A stretch of DNA of 64,000 bases from NCBI GenBank assembly GCA_050251195.1, contig JBFWNG010000012.1, forward strand, positions 70,444 through 134,443, read 5' to 3'. Positions 48,991 to 57,290 of the stretch are shown here, piece after piece (the stretch's first letter is position 1; each line of letters begins with the position of its first letter). This stretch comes from JBFWNG01 sp050251195 (GTDB lineage Bacteria > Bdellovibrionota_B > Oligoflexia > Oligoflexales > Oligoflexaceae). Both the position numbers and the translations under genes were made by a program. The notes under the pieces are model-generated. The model was not told the DNA's origin, did no database searches, and saw only the letters and a program-made list of their open reading frames with translations.

Positions 48991-49479
48991 ATGAAAATTT
49001 TTGTGGGTATTCTGGTCGTAGGCTTGACAGTAGTCGCGTCTTGCAAATCGCGAACAAGTAATGTCGCAAATGCCGAAATTGGCACGGAAGAAGACGATGT
49101 GTTTTTGCAAATAAATGGCGCAAATTATGCTTGTACCAGCAAGGTAAGTGCTCAAGAAGGTGGTGACACTTCTCTTGAAGTACGTGGAAAAAAATACTCG
49201 TGTTCAAAGACTAGTGAGGAGGGTACACGAGTATACTATTTTACTTCACATAGCGATGGTCACACATGTTCAGGCGATCTCGTTGCCATGACCAGTTATG
49301 TTAAGAATTTCGATAGTGAGATAGATTCCGGCGAATATTGTCAATTTCGGGGGGAAGCTTTAGGGCTGTCAAAGGTGGATTGCGTATCGCTTAATCCGCA
49401 GGGCACGCCTGGATATGCAAACGGAATGATCAGCTTCCGATCGGCATGCCAGACGGCACTTGATGACCTACAGAATTAA
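48991..49479 (+). CDS. Small lipoprotein, CKSR..NAE group
   Basis: A 162-aa product with SD AAAGGAAGG. The signal MKIFVGILVVGLTVVASC-KSRTSNVANAE fits the shared start. Two short similar units follow: INGANYACTSKVS and VRGKKYSCSKTS, then HTCSGDLVAMTSYVKNF and GEYCQFRGEA. YSCSK, CSGDLVAMTS and EYC match YTCSK, CTGGLMMTS and NYC of the 13607 product, so these two are paralogues. Function unknown. Confidence 0.74.
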   Translation: MKIFVGILVVGLTVVASCKSRTSNVANAEIGTEEDDVFLQINGANYACTSKVSAQEGGDTSLEVRGKKYSCSKTSEEGTRVYYFTSHSDGHTCSGDLVAMTSYVKNFDSEIDSGEYCQFRGEALGLSKVDCVSLNPQGTPGYANGMISFRSACQTALDDLQN

Positions 49480-49705
49480 GCCAAAATCCGTTGAAGATCG
49501 CATAAATCCGCGGCGAATTTAGTAATTCCATGATTGAAGCTTTCTATCCTATGTGGAGGATGTTTTAATAATTGTAGTGGACCCACCCAGTTTATCAAAC
49601 GATAAACTCTTTGTTACATCTCTAGACAAAATTGATCTGGAGTGTCATCTTTATGAGACATAGTATAGAGATGAAACCTATATTTTTTCGAAGAAGGGAC
49701 GACGA

Positions 49706-50002
49706 ATGTTTAAAATTCTTGCCCTTGCCCTCGCGGCACTATCGACAACTTCTGTTGCCGATCCTATTGAGATGAATGGGGTAGAGTATTTCAGCCAGCG
49801 CGATTGTGGTCAAACTCATTTGCTCTTCATAACGAAGTTCGAAGGTGGGGATGTTCAGGATTTCTGTGCGGAGAATGCCCCTGTCGGTGAGTCGATTGTC
49901 GTTGAATCCGTGAAGGTGAGATCTGAGACCTGTAAGAATACAGGTCGATTGACTGGCTATACGGCATGCTTAACATATGCGGCTGAAGATGGGCTCTATT
50001 GA
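49706..50002 (+). CDS. Small exported protein of unknown function
   Basis: A 98-aa product, SD AAGGGA, with a signal peptide (MFKILALALAALSTTSVA-DPI). The mature part of about 80 residues holds Cys at DCGQTH, DFCAEN, ETCKNT and TACLTY, likely two disulfides. The layout (strand, C, FCxxN, ESIxxxSVK, C) resembles the second halves of the small Cys-rich lipoproteins, but without a lipobox. Confidence 0.62.
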   Translation: MFKILALALAALSTTSVADPIEMNGVEYFSQRDCGQTHLLFITKFEGGDVQDFCAENAPVGESIVVESVKVRSETCKNTGRLTGYTACLTYAAEDGLY

Positions 50003-50144
50003 GATTCTATCTGACGTTTTCAATACCTCCGGGGAGGGCGTATCTGAAAGAAAATGATAGACGGAAAATTTTGTATGCACTTTTGAAGTACAAAAGTCAT
50101 ATACACGCTTCGCTTCCGGTAGAACCGCTATAAATGGGACAGAT

Positions 50145-51233
50145 ATGCCAAGCAATGTACTCCTGATCGTACTTTCAACTTCTCTAATTCTGGCTATGGG
50201 TTGTCGTCAGAGACCTCAGGATTCGTCGGCCATCAAAGTGGCAGGGGGCTTTGCTCCCGCTGAAGACGATCAGGTCGCAAAGGCTGTGGCGGAAATACGA
50301 AGCTACGGTGGCAACAGTCAAACCAAAGGTTCGGGAGTTCTTATCCATCCGCAAGCCGTCTTGACCGCTTGGCACGTCGTAAAGCGAGAAGGCACGAGCA
50401 AAGTGAAAGTTGGTGGGAAATATTTCGATGTATACGGAGGCGATGGCAATATAGTAACGCACCCTAATGCAGGTGGAGATACAGAGAGAACACATGATGA
50501 CCTTGCCATAATTTTCCTTCCGGAAAAAGTTAACTCCGTTGATCCCGTTTATATTGCTGCTCCGGACTCTCAATATAATTTAACAAAGGTTCAAAATGAC
50601 CAAATTGTGACCGAAGGCACACGAATGATAGCCTATGGATTTGGTGCGACCACGCAATTTGGATCAGAGTTCGGCTCCCTAAATGCCATCCGAGTGAATC
50701 CTATTGCCGAGATCCCGGAGATGCGGGTTATAAGAATTTATAGTGGTACTTATGGATCCGGAACTCGGATTGGAGACAGCGGTGGTCCAACGGTTAGCTT
50801 TCAAGATGGTAAGCCAGTCCTCACGGGAGTAAACGTGTTTGGCGATGAAAATTCCGCAATAACGGGCAGCGTCGATATTCGTCTATATGTTGAATGGATA
50901 CGGTCGACACTCGAATCGAACGGCTTGAGTTTGGCGCCACCAATCTCTATTTCAGACTCAAACGACACCAGTGAGACGGGATTCGGCAACGGTGACCAAG
51001 GTTCCGGTTTTGGCCAATGTCAAACACAAGCCAATGAACTAGCGCGCAATAAACTTGCGGAACGCGATGTCGTTGAGCCGGAGACCGTGACTCTCACTAA
51101 GTCGACTCTAACAGCTAATGTTGGTGATCAGGAAATTTACTCTATTGAAGTTAGAGACGCCTTCACTTTGGCTAGATACGAAGTAAAAATTCTTCGACCG
51201 AATTGTGATTCGGCGATCGTGAGTGATTTGTAG
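50145..51233 (+). CDS. Trypsin-like serine protease lipoprotein with C-terminal extension
   Basis: A 362-aa product with lipobox ILAMGC-RQRP. The protease domain (about 35-270) has the full triad: His77 in VLTAWHVV, Asp119 (or 118) in THDDLAIIFLP, Ser212 in GTRIGDSGGPTVS. The specificity pocket region ends VDIRLYVEWIRSTLESNG. A Ser/Asp/Gly linker then leads to about 75 residues (FGQCQTQANELARNKLAERD onward; C..C) of unknown type. It should cleave proteins in the periplasm or at the surface. The CxxCH lipoprotein follows 66 bp downstream. Confidence 0.85.
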   Translation: MPSNVLLIVLSTSLILAMGCRQRPQDSSAIKVAGGFAPAEDDQVAKAVAEIRSYGGNSQTKGSGVLIHPQAVLTAWHVVKREGTSKVKVGGKYFDVYGGDGNIVTHPNAGGDTERTHDDLAIIFLPEKVNSVDPVYIAAPDSQYNLTKVQNDQIVTEGTRMIAYGFGATTQFGSEFGSLNAIRVNPIAEIPEMRVIRIYSGTYGSGTRIGDSGGPTVSFQDGKPVLTGVNVFGDENSAITGSVDIRLYVEWIRSTLESNGLSLAPPISISDSNDTSETGFGNGDQGSGFGQCQTQANELARNKLAERDVVEPETVTLTKSTLTANVGDQEIYSIEVRDAFTLARYEVKILRPNCDSAIVSDL

Positions 51234-51299
51234 GGCTATGGCGTTTAAATGCCTTCGGGGTTTAGAACAATTTCTCTGTTTCACACGAGAGGTATTTTT

Positions 51300-52805
51300 A
51301 TGAAAACCATAGTGCTGTCTGTACTTTTTCTCACTGCCGTTGGATGCAAATCGAGACGATCAACTACCCAGAATCTCGAATCCTCCAATTCTTGTCAGTT
51401 TCAAGGCGGCGAATCTCTCGACGATGCCATCGCCCGAATCGCTCGAAAATCGTGCAACACCAACCTTGACGTCATGTTTCAGGCGGCAAGCTGCGTTCGG
51501 GTGGCGAGTACCGCTGTCGCTGAAGTAGATATGAAGAAATCACCTCGTAAAATTGATCTTTTCCAATGCCCCGATACGCCGGACGACATGATCCTCATGT
51601 CGCATCCCAACGAACTAGTGGTAAACAATCCTTCTTCCGGTCTCCTCCACTTCTACAAAGCTGAAAACGATAATATCGTCTTTCAAGGCAACTCTCTTTC
51701 CCCTGAAAATCCATGTCGTGAATGCCATGTCTCGGGCAATATGATTATGAAGGAACTGTTTTTCCCCTGGCGTCATTGGGCGGGATCTAACCCAACTTCT
51801 GCAGGTGACATGGAAGCTCTAGGAGAAGCATCTGGTGGGATGCCCCTTCAACTCTTACCACCTGCGTCTATGGAATCGTTTGTTCGGATGTCAGCTGAGA
51901 AAGTGGCATCTGGATACAAACGAGGCCTTCGTGAGAAGATCCCAGAATTAGCTCAATATACCATCCAGGATCTTCTTAAGCCGATCTTTTGTACAACGGA
52001 AATCAACCTCCTTACGGATCTCGATACTTCTGCGGGAGGCTCTGGTTCTGCAGTCAGGAATGCAACGTTGGCGGGAATCTTTGTTGACCCCATGATAATC
52101 GATCCGGATGGTGCCCTTGACGGGGTTCCGGGACCTTCTCGGCAAGAAATTGAAGATTATTTCAGAGAAAACAATATTGAAGGTCAACTGTTTACAAATG
52201 CTGTTCCCACGTTAGCTGCGGCGGTTCGAATCACCGCCAATGCTTTAATGCGCGCAGATGCCGAAACCGGTCGAGCTATTCTCCAAGAAGGCGTGGTACT
52301 ATCAGCTCGATATTTGGATTATCCGAATCCCATTTTTTCAAAGAAAAGGTGTGGCCTAATAAAGTATCTTCCGGGGGATCCAATTCAAAATTTCACCACC
52401 GCTGAAGCTATCACAGAAAAGATGATTGAGGTCTTGGAGAAAGTCGATCATCAAGACGTGAAGGAATACGTCTCTTTCCTAAAAGAGGCGACCACATCAA
52501 CAACAACTGAAACGTTCAAAAAACGGCTGCATGCCAAGGTTGATGACCTACGTAAGAAATGTATTGCGCCAGCAAGTGTGATGCATGATGTTGCCTCCCT
52601 TTACCGGCTTTATCGAGCAAGGCTTATTCCTCTGCTTCAAAAGAGCGCTCTTAAGTATTTTGACAAACTGAACATGATCGAGCACTTCCCGAATAATCCT
52701 AATTCTCCCTCAAAGGTTTTTCCGGAGTACCAGGCGATCATGGATGGAAAATACGCCGATGACGAAGGTCTGGGTTTGACCACCGAATGTAAACTTCGCC
52801 TGTAA
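51300..52805 (+). CDS. CxxCH-motif lipoprotein (paralogue 3)
   Basis: A 501-aa product from ATG 51300 (GAGAGG upstream; 51249 lacks one). The lipobox is LTAVGC-KSRRSTT. Haem-type motif: GNSLSPENPCRECHVSGNMI, then MKELFFPWRHW. It shares with the other two copies CNTNLDVMFQAASC, ILMSHPNELVV, LLKPIFCTTEINLLT, FSKKRCGLIKYLPG, YRLYRARLIPLLQ, YFDKLNMIEHF and DGKYADDEGLGL. It lies between two serine protease genes and is not next to the 85-bp repeat. Confidence 0.78.
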   Translation: MKTIVLSVLFLTAVGCKSRRSTTQNLESSNSCQFQGGESLDDAIARIARKSCNTNLDVMFQAASCVRVASTAVAEVDMKKSPRKIDLFQCPDTPDDMILMSHPNELVVNNPSSGLLHFYKAENDNIVFQGNSLSPENPCRECHVSGNMIMKELFFPWRHWAGSNPTSAGDMEALGEASGGMPLQLLPPASMESFVRMSAEKVASGYKRGLREKIPELAQYTIQDLLKPIFCTTEINLLTDLDTSAGGSGSAVRNATLAGIFVDPMIIDPDGALDGVPGPSRQEIEDYFRENNIEGQLFTNAVPTLAAAVRITANALMRADAETGRAILQEGVVLSARYLDYPNPIFSKKRCGLIKYLPGDPIQNFTTAEAITEKMIEVLEKVDHQDVKEYVSFLKEATTSTTTETFKKRLHAKVDDLRKKCIAPASVMHDVASLYRLYRARLIPLLQKSALKYFDKLNMIEHFPNNPNSPSKVFPEYQAIMDGKYADDEGLGLTTECKLRL

Positions 52806-52881
52806 ACATGTTTGACTCTCAGAAAAAGTCGCTACTACCCCCAGTACTAAAAGACATGTCACACAATCCATTGGAGGCTCT

Positions 52882-53703
52882 ATGAAAAGTATACTTTTGT
52901 CATGCTACGTGGTCGTTATTTGGGGAGTCAGTTGTAAATCAAATACGGTTTCCGGTACAAAACTTGTAGACGCCACCGTCGTTGATGGGAATATGTCAGA
53001 GGAACTCGGTGGAACTGTCATGCTTTACCTTAACGATAGTCCCTGCACAGCTCAGCATATAGGAGGCGGATACCTTCTCACCGCCGCTCATTGCGTTATC
53101 ATAGGAGGAAAGGGAGATAGGCCGAGCCTAAGAATACGGCATGCCGGGGGGTTTTACCTGATGAGCCTCGAACCACATGAATATGAAGAGATTCGCCCTG
53201 CCGCCACGGAAACATCTGAAATGACTGCCGGCAACAGGACATTTAAGATTCCTATCCCGGATCTTTCCATTATCCGCCCTAAGGCTGAGGACAATATTGC
53301 AATGTTAAGCGCGCTCAGGAAGTATGATTTAACAGTCAATATCCTGAACGAACAGCAAGAGGGTGTGTTCATCGCTGGTTACGGTCGTACTTCGTACGAC
53401 AATTCTTCGCCAATTGACGGAAATTTACGAGTCGGTCCTGCCGTGGTATCCAACGTCGAAGCAAATACCTACCAAATCTTTTGGAGACAGGGTGATGGTC
53501 TCACCGGCGCCACAAGCGGTGATAGCGGTGGCCCACTATTCACAAATGCAGATGACAAACTTTTGCTTTACGGAGTTGCTTCCAATATTATCCGTAAAAA
53601 GAATGACTCGGGTTCTACGGAATTGGTGTGGGCCCAGTATACCCGTCTTGATACTTTTCCTGTAAGAGATTGGATAAAAGAAAAAACTGGTATTATCTAC
53701 TGA
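52882..53703 (+). CDS. Trypsin-like serine protease lipoprotein
   Basis: A 273-aa product, SD GGAGG, signal ending GVSC-KSNT. The triad is His70 in LTAAHCV, Asp127 in PIPDLSIIRP and Ser215 in SGDSGGPLF. The Cys in AAHC may pair with the one in DSPCTAQH. The protease domain fills the whole protein. It is only weakly similar to the protease at 50145, so not a recent duplicate. Likely an envelope-anchored protease. Confidence 0.87.
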   Translation: MKSILLSCYVVVIWGVSCKSNTVSGTKLVDATVVDGNMSEELGGTVMLYLNDSPCTAQHIGGGYLLTAAHCVIIGGKGDRPSLRIRHAGGFYLMSLEPHEYEEIRPAATETSEMTAGNRTFKIPIPDLSIIRPKAEDNIAMLSALRKYDLTVNILNEQQEGVFIAGYGRTSYDNSSPIDGNLRVGPAVVSNVEANTYQIFWRQGDGLTGATSGDSGGPLFTNADDKLLLYGVASNIIRKKNDSGSTELVWAQYTRLDTFPVRDWIKEKTGIIY

Positions 53704-53764
53704 TGGCAGTATAACAACATTAGAGATCACTGTCAGCGGTCTAGCTATTTTCGAATGCAGCGAC

Positions 53765-53787
53765 GTTCCCGAGCGCGGCTCGGGAAC
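53765..53787. terminator. Convergent hairpin terminator
   Basis: Perfect 10-bp stem GTTCCCGAGC / GCTCGGGAAC, 3-nt loop, between convergent genes. No long T run. Confidence 0.65.
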
Positions 53788-53799
53788 TTGATATAGGTC

Positions 53800-54279
53800 C
53801 TAATTTCTAGCTAATCTTTCATAAAGTAGGAAGGAGGAACTTTCGCCGGTAGTGGACCTGCTTCCTTCCTTGATCAACTGCCCATTTGAATTGATTTGCC
53901 AAACCTCTGCCATATGCGAACCATTGGGCAGTCCAATATTGAAAACGCATTCCTGGGCCTCTTCTCCGGATATGCAGTACCCAGAGCCGATAGATTCTCC
54001 TGCGGCATTTACGAAACCAATTTCGGCACCGTTGCCGCAGACATAATTCAAATCCACATCGTACGGGGAATCCGACGCATACCTCACCTTTATCCAGTTG
54101 GTGCCAATTTCGGTCTTAGCAGAAGCTTCTTCTGTTTCGGTAAAAATTGATTGGTATCCCTCTTCGCTATCGTAGCTCCATGATGCTTCTCCTTCGAATG
54201 TCCCTTGGGGAAGACAGTTTGCCAACGCACCGTGTGCCACGAGAGCTGAACATGCGATCAATGCTTGTACGATCTTCAT
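53800..54279 (-). CDS. Small exported protein of unknown function
   Basis: A 159-aa product, SD AGGAGA, signal MKIVQALIACSALVAHGALA-N. The mature part is beta-rich, begins CLPQGTFEGEASWSYDSEEG, and has Cys pairs (YVCGNG, GYCISGEEAQECVF). GTFEGEASW could be a lipocalin-like opening strand. Not recognised. Confidence 0.65.
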   Translation of the reverse strand: MKIVQALIACSALVAHGALANCLPQGTFEGEASWSYDSEEGYQSIFTETEEASAKTEIGTNWIKVRYASDSPYDVDLNYVCGNGAEIGFVNAAGESIGSGYCISGEEAQECVFNIGLPNGSHMAEVWQINSNGQLIKEGSRSTTGESSSFLLYERLARN

Positions 54280-54583
54280 AACTTTCTCCTAAGTAAAATA
54301 AAATTTCACAACAGAGAAAAAATATTGCAGGTCGGGACAATATTCTAGATTATTTTGGCCTTTTGAGACCAAAAAATGGTTACTCGCCGGTAAACGACTT
54401 TGACCATCTGTACAGTCGATCACAGGCGCAAAGGCGTATCGCTAGATCAGGGAGTTGATTGTCGTGCTCTGAGATAATGCCGAGTTGCTGCCAGGTGGGA
54501 AGGCGATCTATTTTTTTATCATCATTGGTCCCGGTTCTTCGTCCGTGGCACATCCAGGGATAACAAACCCCTCTAACGATATT
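54280..54583. other. 304-bp intergenic gap
   Basis: It is AT-rich near 54300-54350. TTTTGGCC and its near complement around 54353-54375 could form a weak hairpin. No gene is seen. Confidence 0.4.
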
Positions 54584-55099
54584 TCATTCTGATGCACCTG
54601 TTCGAACTTCCCCAGCTAATAATAATTTTGTTAGCCTTTCGACTGACGGGCTGTCGGGACCAAGAAACAAAGTAACGACATCGATTTGAGACCTGTCGCT
54701 GAATTCGCAAAATAAAGGCAAGTGAAGGTTCCCGTCTACCTGCACGACTTTCCCGTCCAATCTGATACAAAAGGCCTCAGGAGTATCGGAATTCTCCTTT
54801 CCACTAAGTGTGGGGTGGAGGAAATATGCTATAGCCTTTGGACTATCCGGCAGACTTCCCTGCAAAAAAAAGTACAATGGCCAGGCTCCAATGTATGCAT
54901 TGTCCACATGGCAATACGACTCTTTTATGCCGTTCATTGTGTGTCGTTCTGGAATACCGCCTTTGTCGAAACAAAACATGAGGGCATGATCCGGCAAGCC
55001 GCCGCCGTCGACCCCACCTTCTCGCGCGTACAAACTGGTTGAGATAAGTAAAAAGAAATATCCACTGATAAGTGCGGCGATTTTTTTATAACTTTGCAT
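54584..55099 (-). CDS. Small exported protein of unknown function
   Basis: A 171-aa product from ATG 55099, since AAGGGG is well spaced from it and directly abuts the ATG at 55105. The signal IAALISGYFFLLISTSLYA-R leads to a Gly/Asp-rich start (EGGVDGGGLPDHALMFCFDK). Two Cys are near the start and two later. The text ERHTMNGIKESYCHV resembles no family I know. Confidence 0.6.
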   Translation of the reverse strand: MQSYKKIAALISGYFFLLISTSLYAREGGVDGGGLPDHALMFCFDKGGIPERHTMNGIKESYCHVDNAYIGAWPLYFFLQGSLPDSPKAIAYFLHPTLSGKENSDTPEAFCIRLDGKVVQVDGNLHLPLFCEFSDRSQIDVVTLFLGPDSPSVERLTKLLLAGEVRTGASE

Positions 55100-55214
55100 T
55101 CCCATCCCCTTCAGTGTCCTTTAGGAATCACAGTATGTCACCCTTGTAGCGTTCTCTAGATCAATCCGGTCACCAAAGCCCGGTAAGTGTTTACCAACTG
55201 GTAAATCTATCAAA

Positions 55215-56021
55215 TCAAAATTTACAAAAGTCTATTCCAAAACAATAGGCCTCCTCTGGTTCGGAATTTGTTACGCGCTTGATCGTCGACTCTATGAGTT
55301 TCAACAGCTCCGTGCGCACTATTTTCGCATCGCTCTTTGATATTGTTAGCGGTGCCGTGTACATCAATTCATCGTCGTGAATTTGTCCGGCTCGAGCAAG
55401 ACTTTTCAGACGCCAAGAACGATGGTGAGCTGCTAGATAACTAGAACCCGCTTCCAGATGCGTTCGCTTGGGTCCCATTTGAAGCTTGTCGTTGTCCGAC
55501 ACCATGAGGCCACACCGTAGCAGAAATTCGATAGCTTGTATTACTTCTTTCCGTGGCAGGCCAAGACGTTCTGCAATGGCAAAGGCAGAGTCGTTGCCTT
55601 TTATAGATGAAACAAGGCGAGCACCACTGTAAATCCAATCAGAGTAAAAAACCGCTTTTTCTTGTTCGGTCAAACGCTTGTCTCTCCCTACACGGCTTTC
55701 GATTTGGGTGACCCGCGACTGCAAATCTTCGATGCGCTTTTGAACAATCGTTTTGAGCTGTCCGGTACCAGCGCGCTCTAGTTCTACTAGATTAACAAAT
55801 AGGTCAGTATCCAATTCGTTCAACCCTAAAAAAGTAGCGACATGACATGCATGCTCAAGGGTTAAATGCTTCGTCCCCCTAAAAATTTGGCTGACAAGCG
55901 TCGTGTGAATCTTGAGATGGCTAGCCAGGCGTCGCATTTGTCCATAACCTTTGTTTGGCAGAGCCGCGATGGAGTCAATAACAAATTCTTTATAATCTTT
56001 GTATTGGTGAAGGCTTTTCAT
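55215..56021 (-). CDS. TIGR02147-family regulator
   Basis: A 268-aa product from ATG 56021 (GAGG just upstream); the frame stays open to 56102. The HTH segment is YGQMRRLASHLKIHTTLVSQ with IFRGTKHLTLEHACHVATFL. The middle helix is LVELERAGTGQLKTIVQKRI and VFYSDWIYSGARL. The C-terminal winged part (AFAIAERLGLPRKEVIQAIE) ends EEAYCFGIDFCKF. The ending and spacing match the 26004-26825 product (EVFFLGIDFYQPL), a paralogue. Targets unknown. Confidence 0.84.
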   Translation of the reverse strand: MKSLHQYKDYKEFVIDSIAALPNKGYGQMRRLASHLKIHTTLVSQIFRGTKHLTLEHACHVATFLGLNELDTDLFVNLVELERAGTGQLKTIVQKRIEDLQSRVTQIESRVGRDKRLTEQEKAVFYSDWIYSGARLVSSIKGNDSAFAIAERLGLPRKEVIQAIEFLLRCGLMVSDNDKLQMGPKRTHLEAGSSYLAAHHRSWRLKSLARAGQIHDDELMYTAPLTISKSDAKIVRTELLKLIESTIKRVTNSEPEEAYCFGIDFCKF

Positions 56022-56397
56022 CGATCCTCGAAACAGTTTACCGTGTGGCAAACGATAGTTGATAAAGTCTTTAAACATTAAATGGCGGCAACGCAAGAGC
56101 ATTTATAAGTTATGGTCACAAATCGGATGACTCCTTTTCCGTTTTGGCAAAGGCAGATCGGGTGCCTCACCGGTATCCTATGCATCGAGGAGCCCCAAGC
56201 CGTCGAAATCTCGGAAGGTTGTTAGATCAATCGGAAGATATCATCCAAGGTATGAATTTGGCAGGATCGTCTCGGATTTGGCCGACTTGGCTCAGCCGGG
56301 GATCGGCCCCGGAGGCTCAGTGGATCACAGGTGAATCGCTGACGCAAGATTTGCATAACTCAGGTGGCTTCGGAAAAGAGAGTGGAGCGCGGTCCTG
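56022..56397. other. Gap with GC-rich palindromic stretch
   Basis: Near 56290-56322, CTCAGCCGGGG...CCCCGGAGGCTCAG can fold into a GC-rich hairpin. A 92-aa frame crosses it (56144-56422), but it overlaps the end of the next gene and has no protein-like features. Nothing else is seen. Confidence 0.35.
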
Positions 56398-57150
56398 TCA
56401 CTCTTTCTTTTCTAAAGCATAAACAACTTTTCGTTCGCCGTTTTCTGCAACGGCTGATAGCTTGGTGTTGCCTTCTTCCTGTTGAAACCAAATCTCGACA
56501 TCCTCATTTTGAAAGCTCCAGCAGTCCTGATCAGCACATGTATTAACCCCTCCGAATTCGAGACTGGTCGACGAACCTGAATTCTTCTTGAAATCAATCA
56601 TTGCTAACTCAGTTCCCCATGTATCAATGCAGATTTCTTTCGCATCGTTTGCTTCAGCGACACCGCCGCCCTCTTTAGTTGGCATGCTAGTTACAAAACA
56701 TCCCACGAAAGGGAAATCAGCTGAATGTACCTTGTTTTGCTTTTTCATAATTAAGTGAGCTTCGCTTGAGGTTTCTCGTCTGTATGCAGTTAAATTTAAA
56801 ATATCCGCCTGTGCATCCGTAATTCGGATCAAGAGTGATTCATTTTCGACCTCCCAACAATGGTTGTCGCAACTTTTTACAGTGTCGAAAGTTATGCTTG
56901 TTTCTGGGCCCGATTCGGAAGGTGCAAAAGTAATCGAAAGCCCGGACTGGGATTTCTTCAAGCATACTTTTTTGGCTTCATCTACATTTTCAACTCCGGA
57001 GACTACCAGTCGTAATAGTCGAGATGGATAGCAGCCATCCAAGGCTCCGATATCCGAATCTGATTGCCCGCTCATGGATTTTGAGTGTGCGGAATGTTTG
57101 CAACAGAAAAACACCAACGGCACGAGCAGGATTGACAAAGTTCTTCGCAT
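56398..57150 (-). CDS. Lipoprotein with two similar domains
   Basis: A 250-aa product from ATG 57150 (GGAG 6 nt upstream). The lipobox is LVFFCC-KHSA. The mature part has two repeats. The first reads GCYPSRLLRLVVSGVENVDE, AKKVCLKKSQSGLSITF, SCDNHCWEVENESLLIRI. The second reads GCFVTSMPTKEGGGVAEAND, AKEICIDTWGTELAMIDF, TCADQDCWSFQNEDVEIWF. The conserved C..AKxxC..CxxxxCWxxxNE frame shows an internal duplication of about 100 residues. Function unknown. Confidence 0.75.
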   Translation of the reverse strand: MRRTLSILLVPLVFFCCKHSAHSKSMSGQSDSDIGALDGCYPSRLLRLVVSGVENVDEAKKVCLKKSQSGLSITFAPSESGPETSITFDTVKSCDNHCWEVENESLLIRITDAQADILNLTAYRRETSSEAHLIMKKQNKVHSADFPFVGCFVTSMPTKEGGGVAEANDAKEICIDTWGTELAMIDFKKNSGSSTSLEFGGVNTCADQDCWSFQNEDVEIWFQQEEGNTKLSAVAENGERKVVYALEKKE

Positions 57151-57211
57151 ACATTCTCCGAAGTTAATTAAAATGATTATAACATTTGGCTGAGAATCTT
57201 GTATAGAGTCT

Positions 57212-57233
57212 TGTTTTCTGCTGAGTGTTTGCC
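57212..57233 (+). repeat. Copy of the 48722 arm-region sequence
   Basis: TGTTTTCTGCTGAGTGTTTG (then CC) equals 48722-48743 except for one base (GAG for GAA). It may be another integration scar. Confidence 0.5.
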
Positions 57234-57290
57234 TTTTCTGAAAACCATCGACAAATCTGTCATTCAAACTTCACGATGCGCGAAAACTGA

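Noticed and set aside
56144..56422. 92-aa plus-strand frame
   Set aside because: Composition follows a GC-rich palindrome; it overlaps the end of a supported minus-strand gene.
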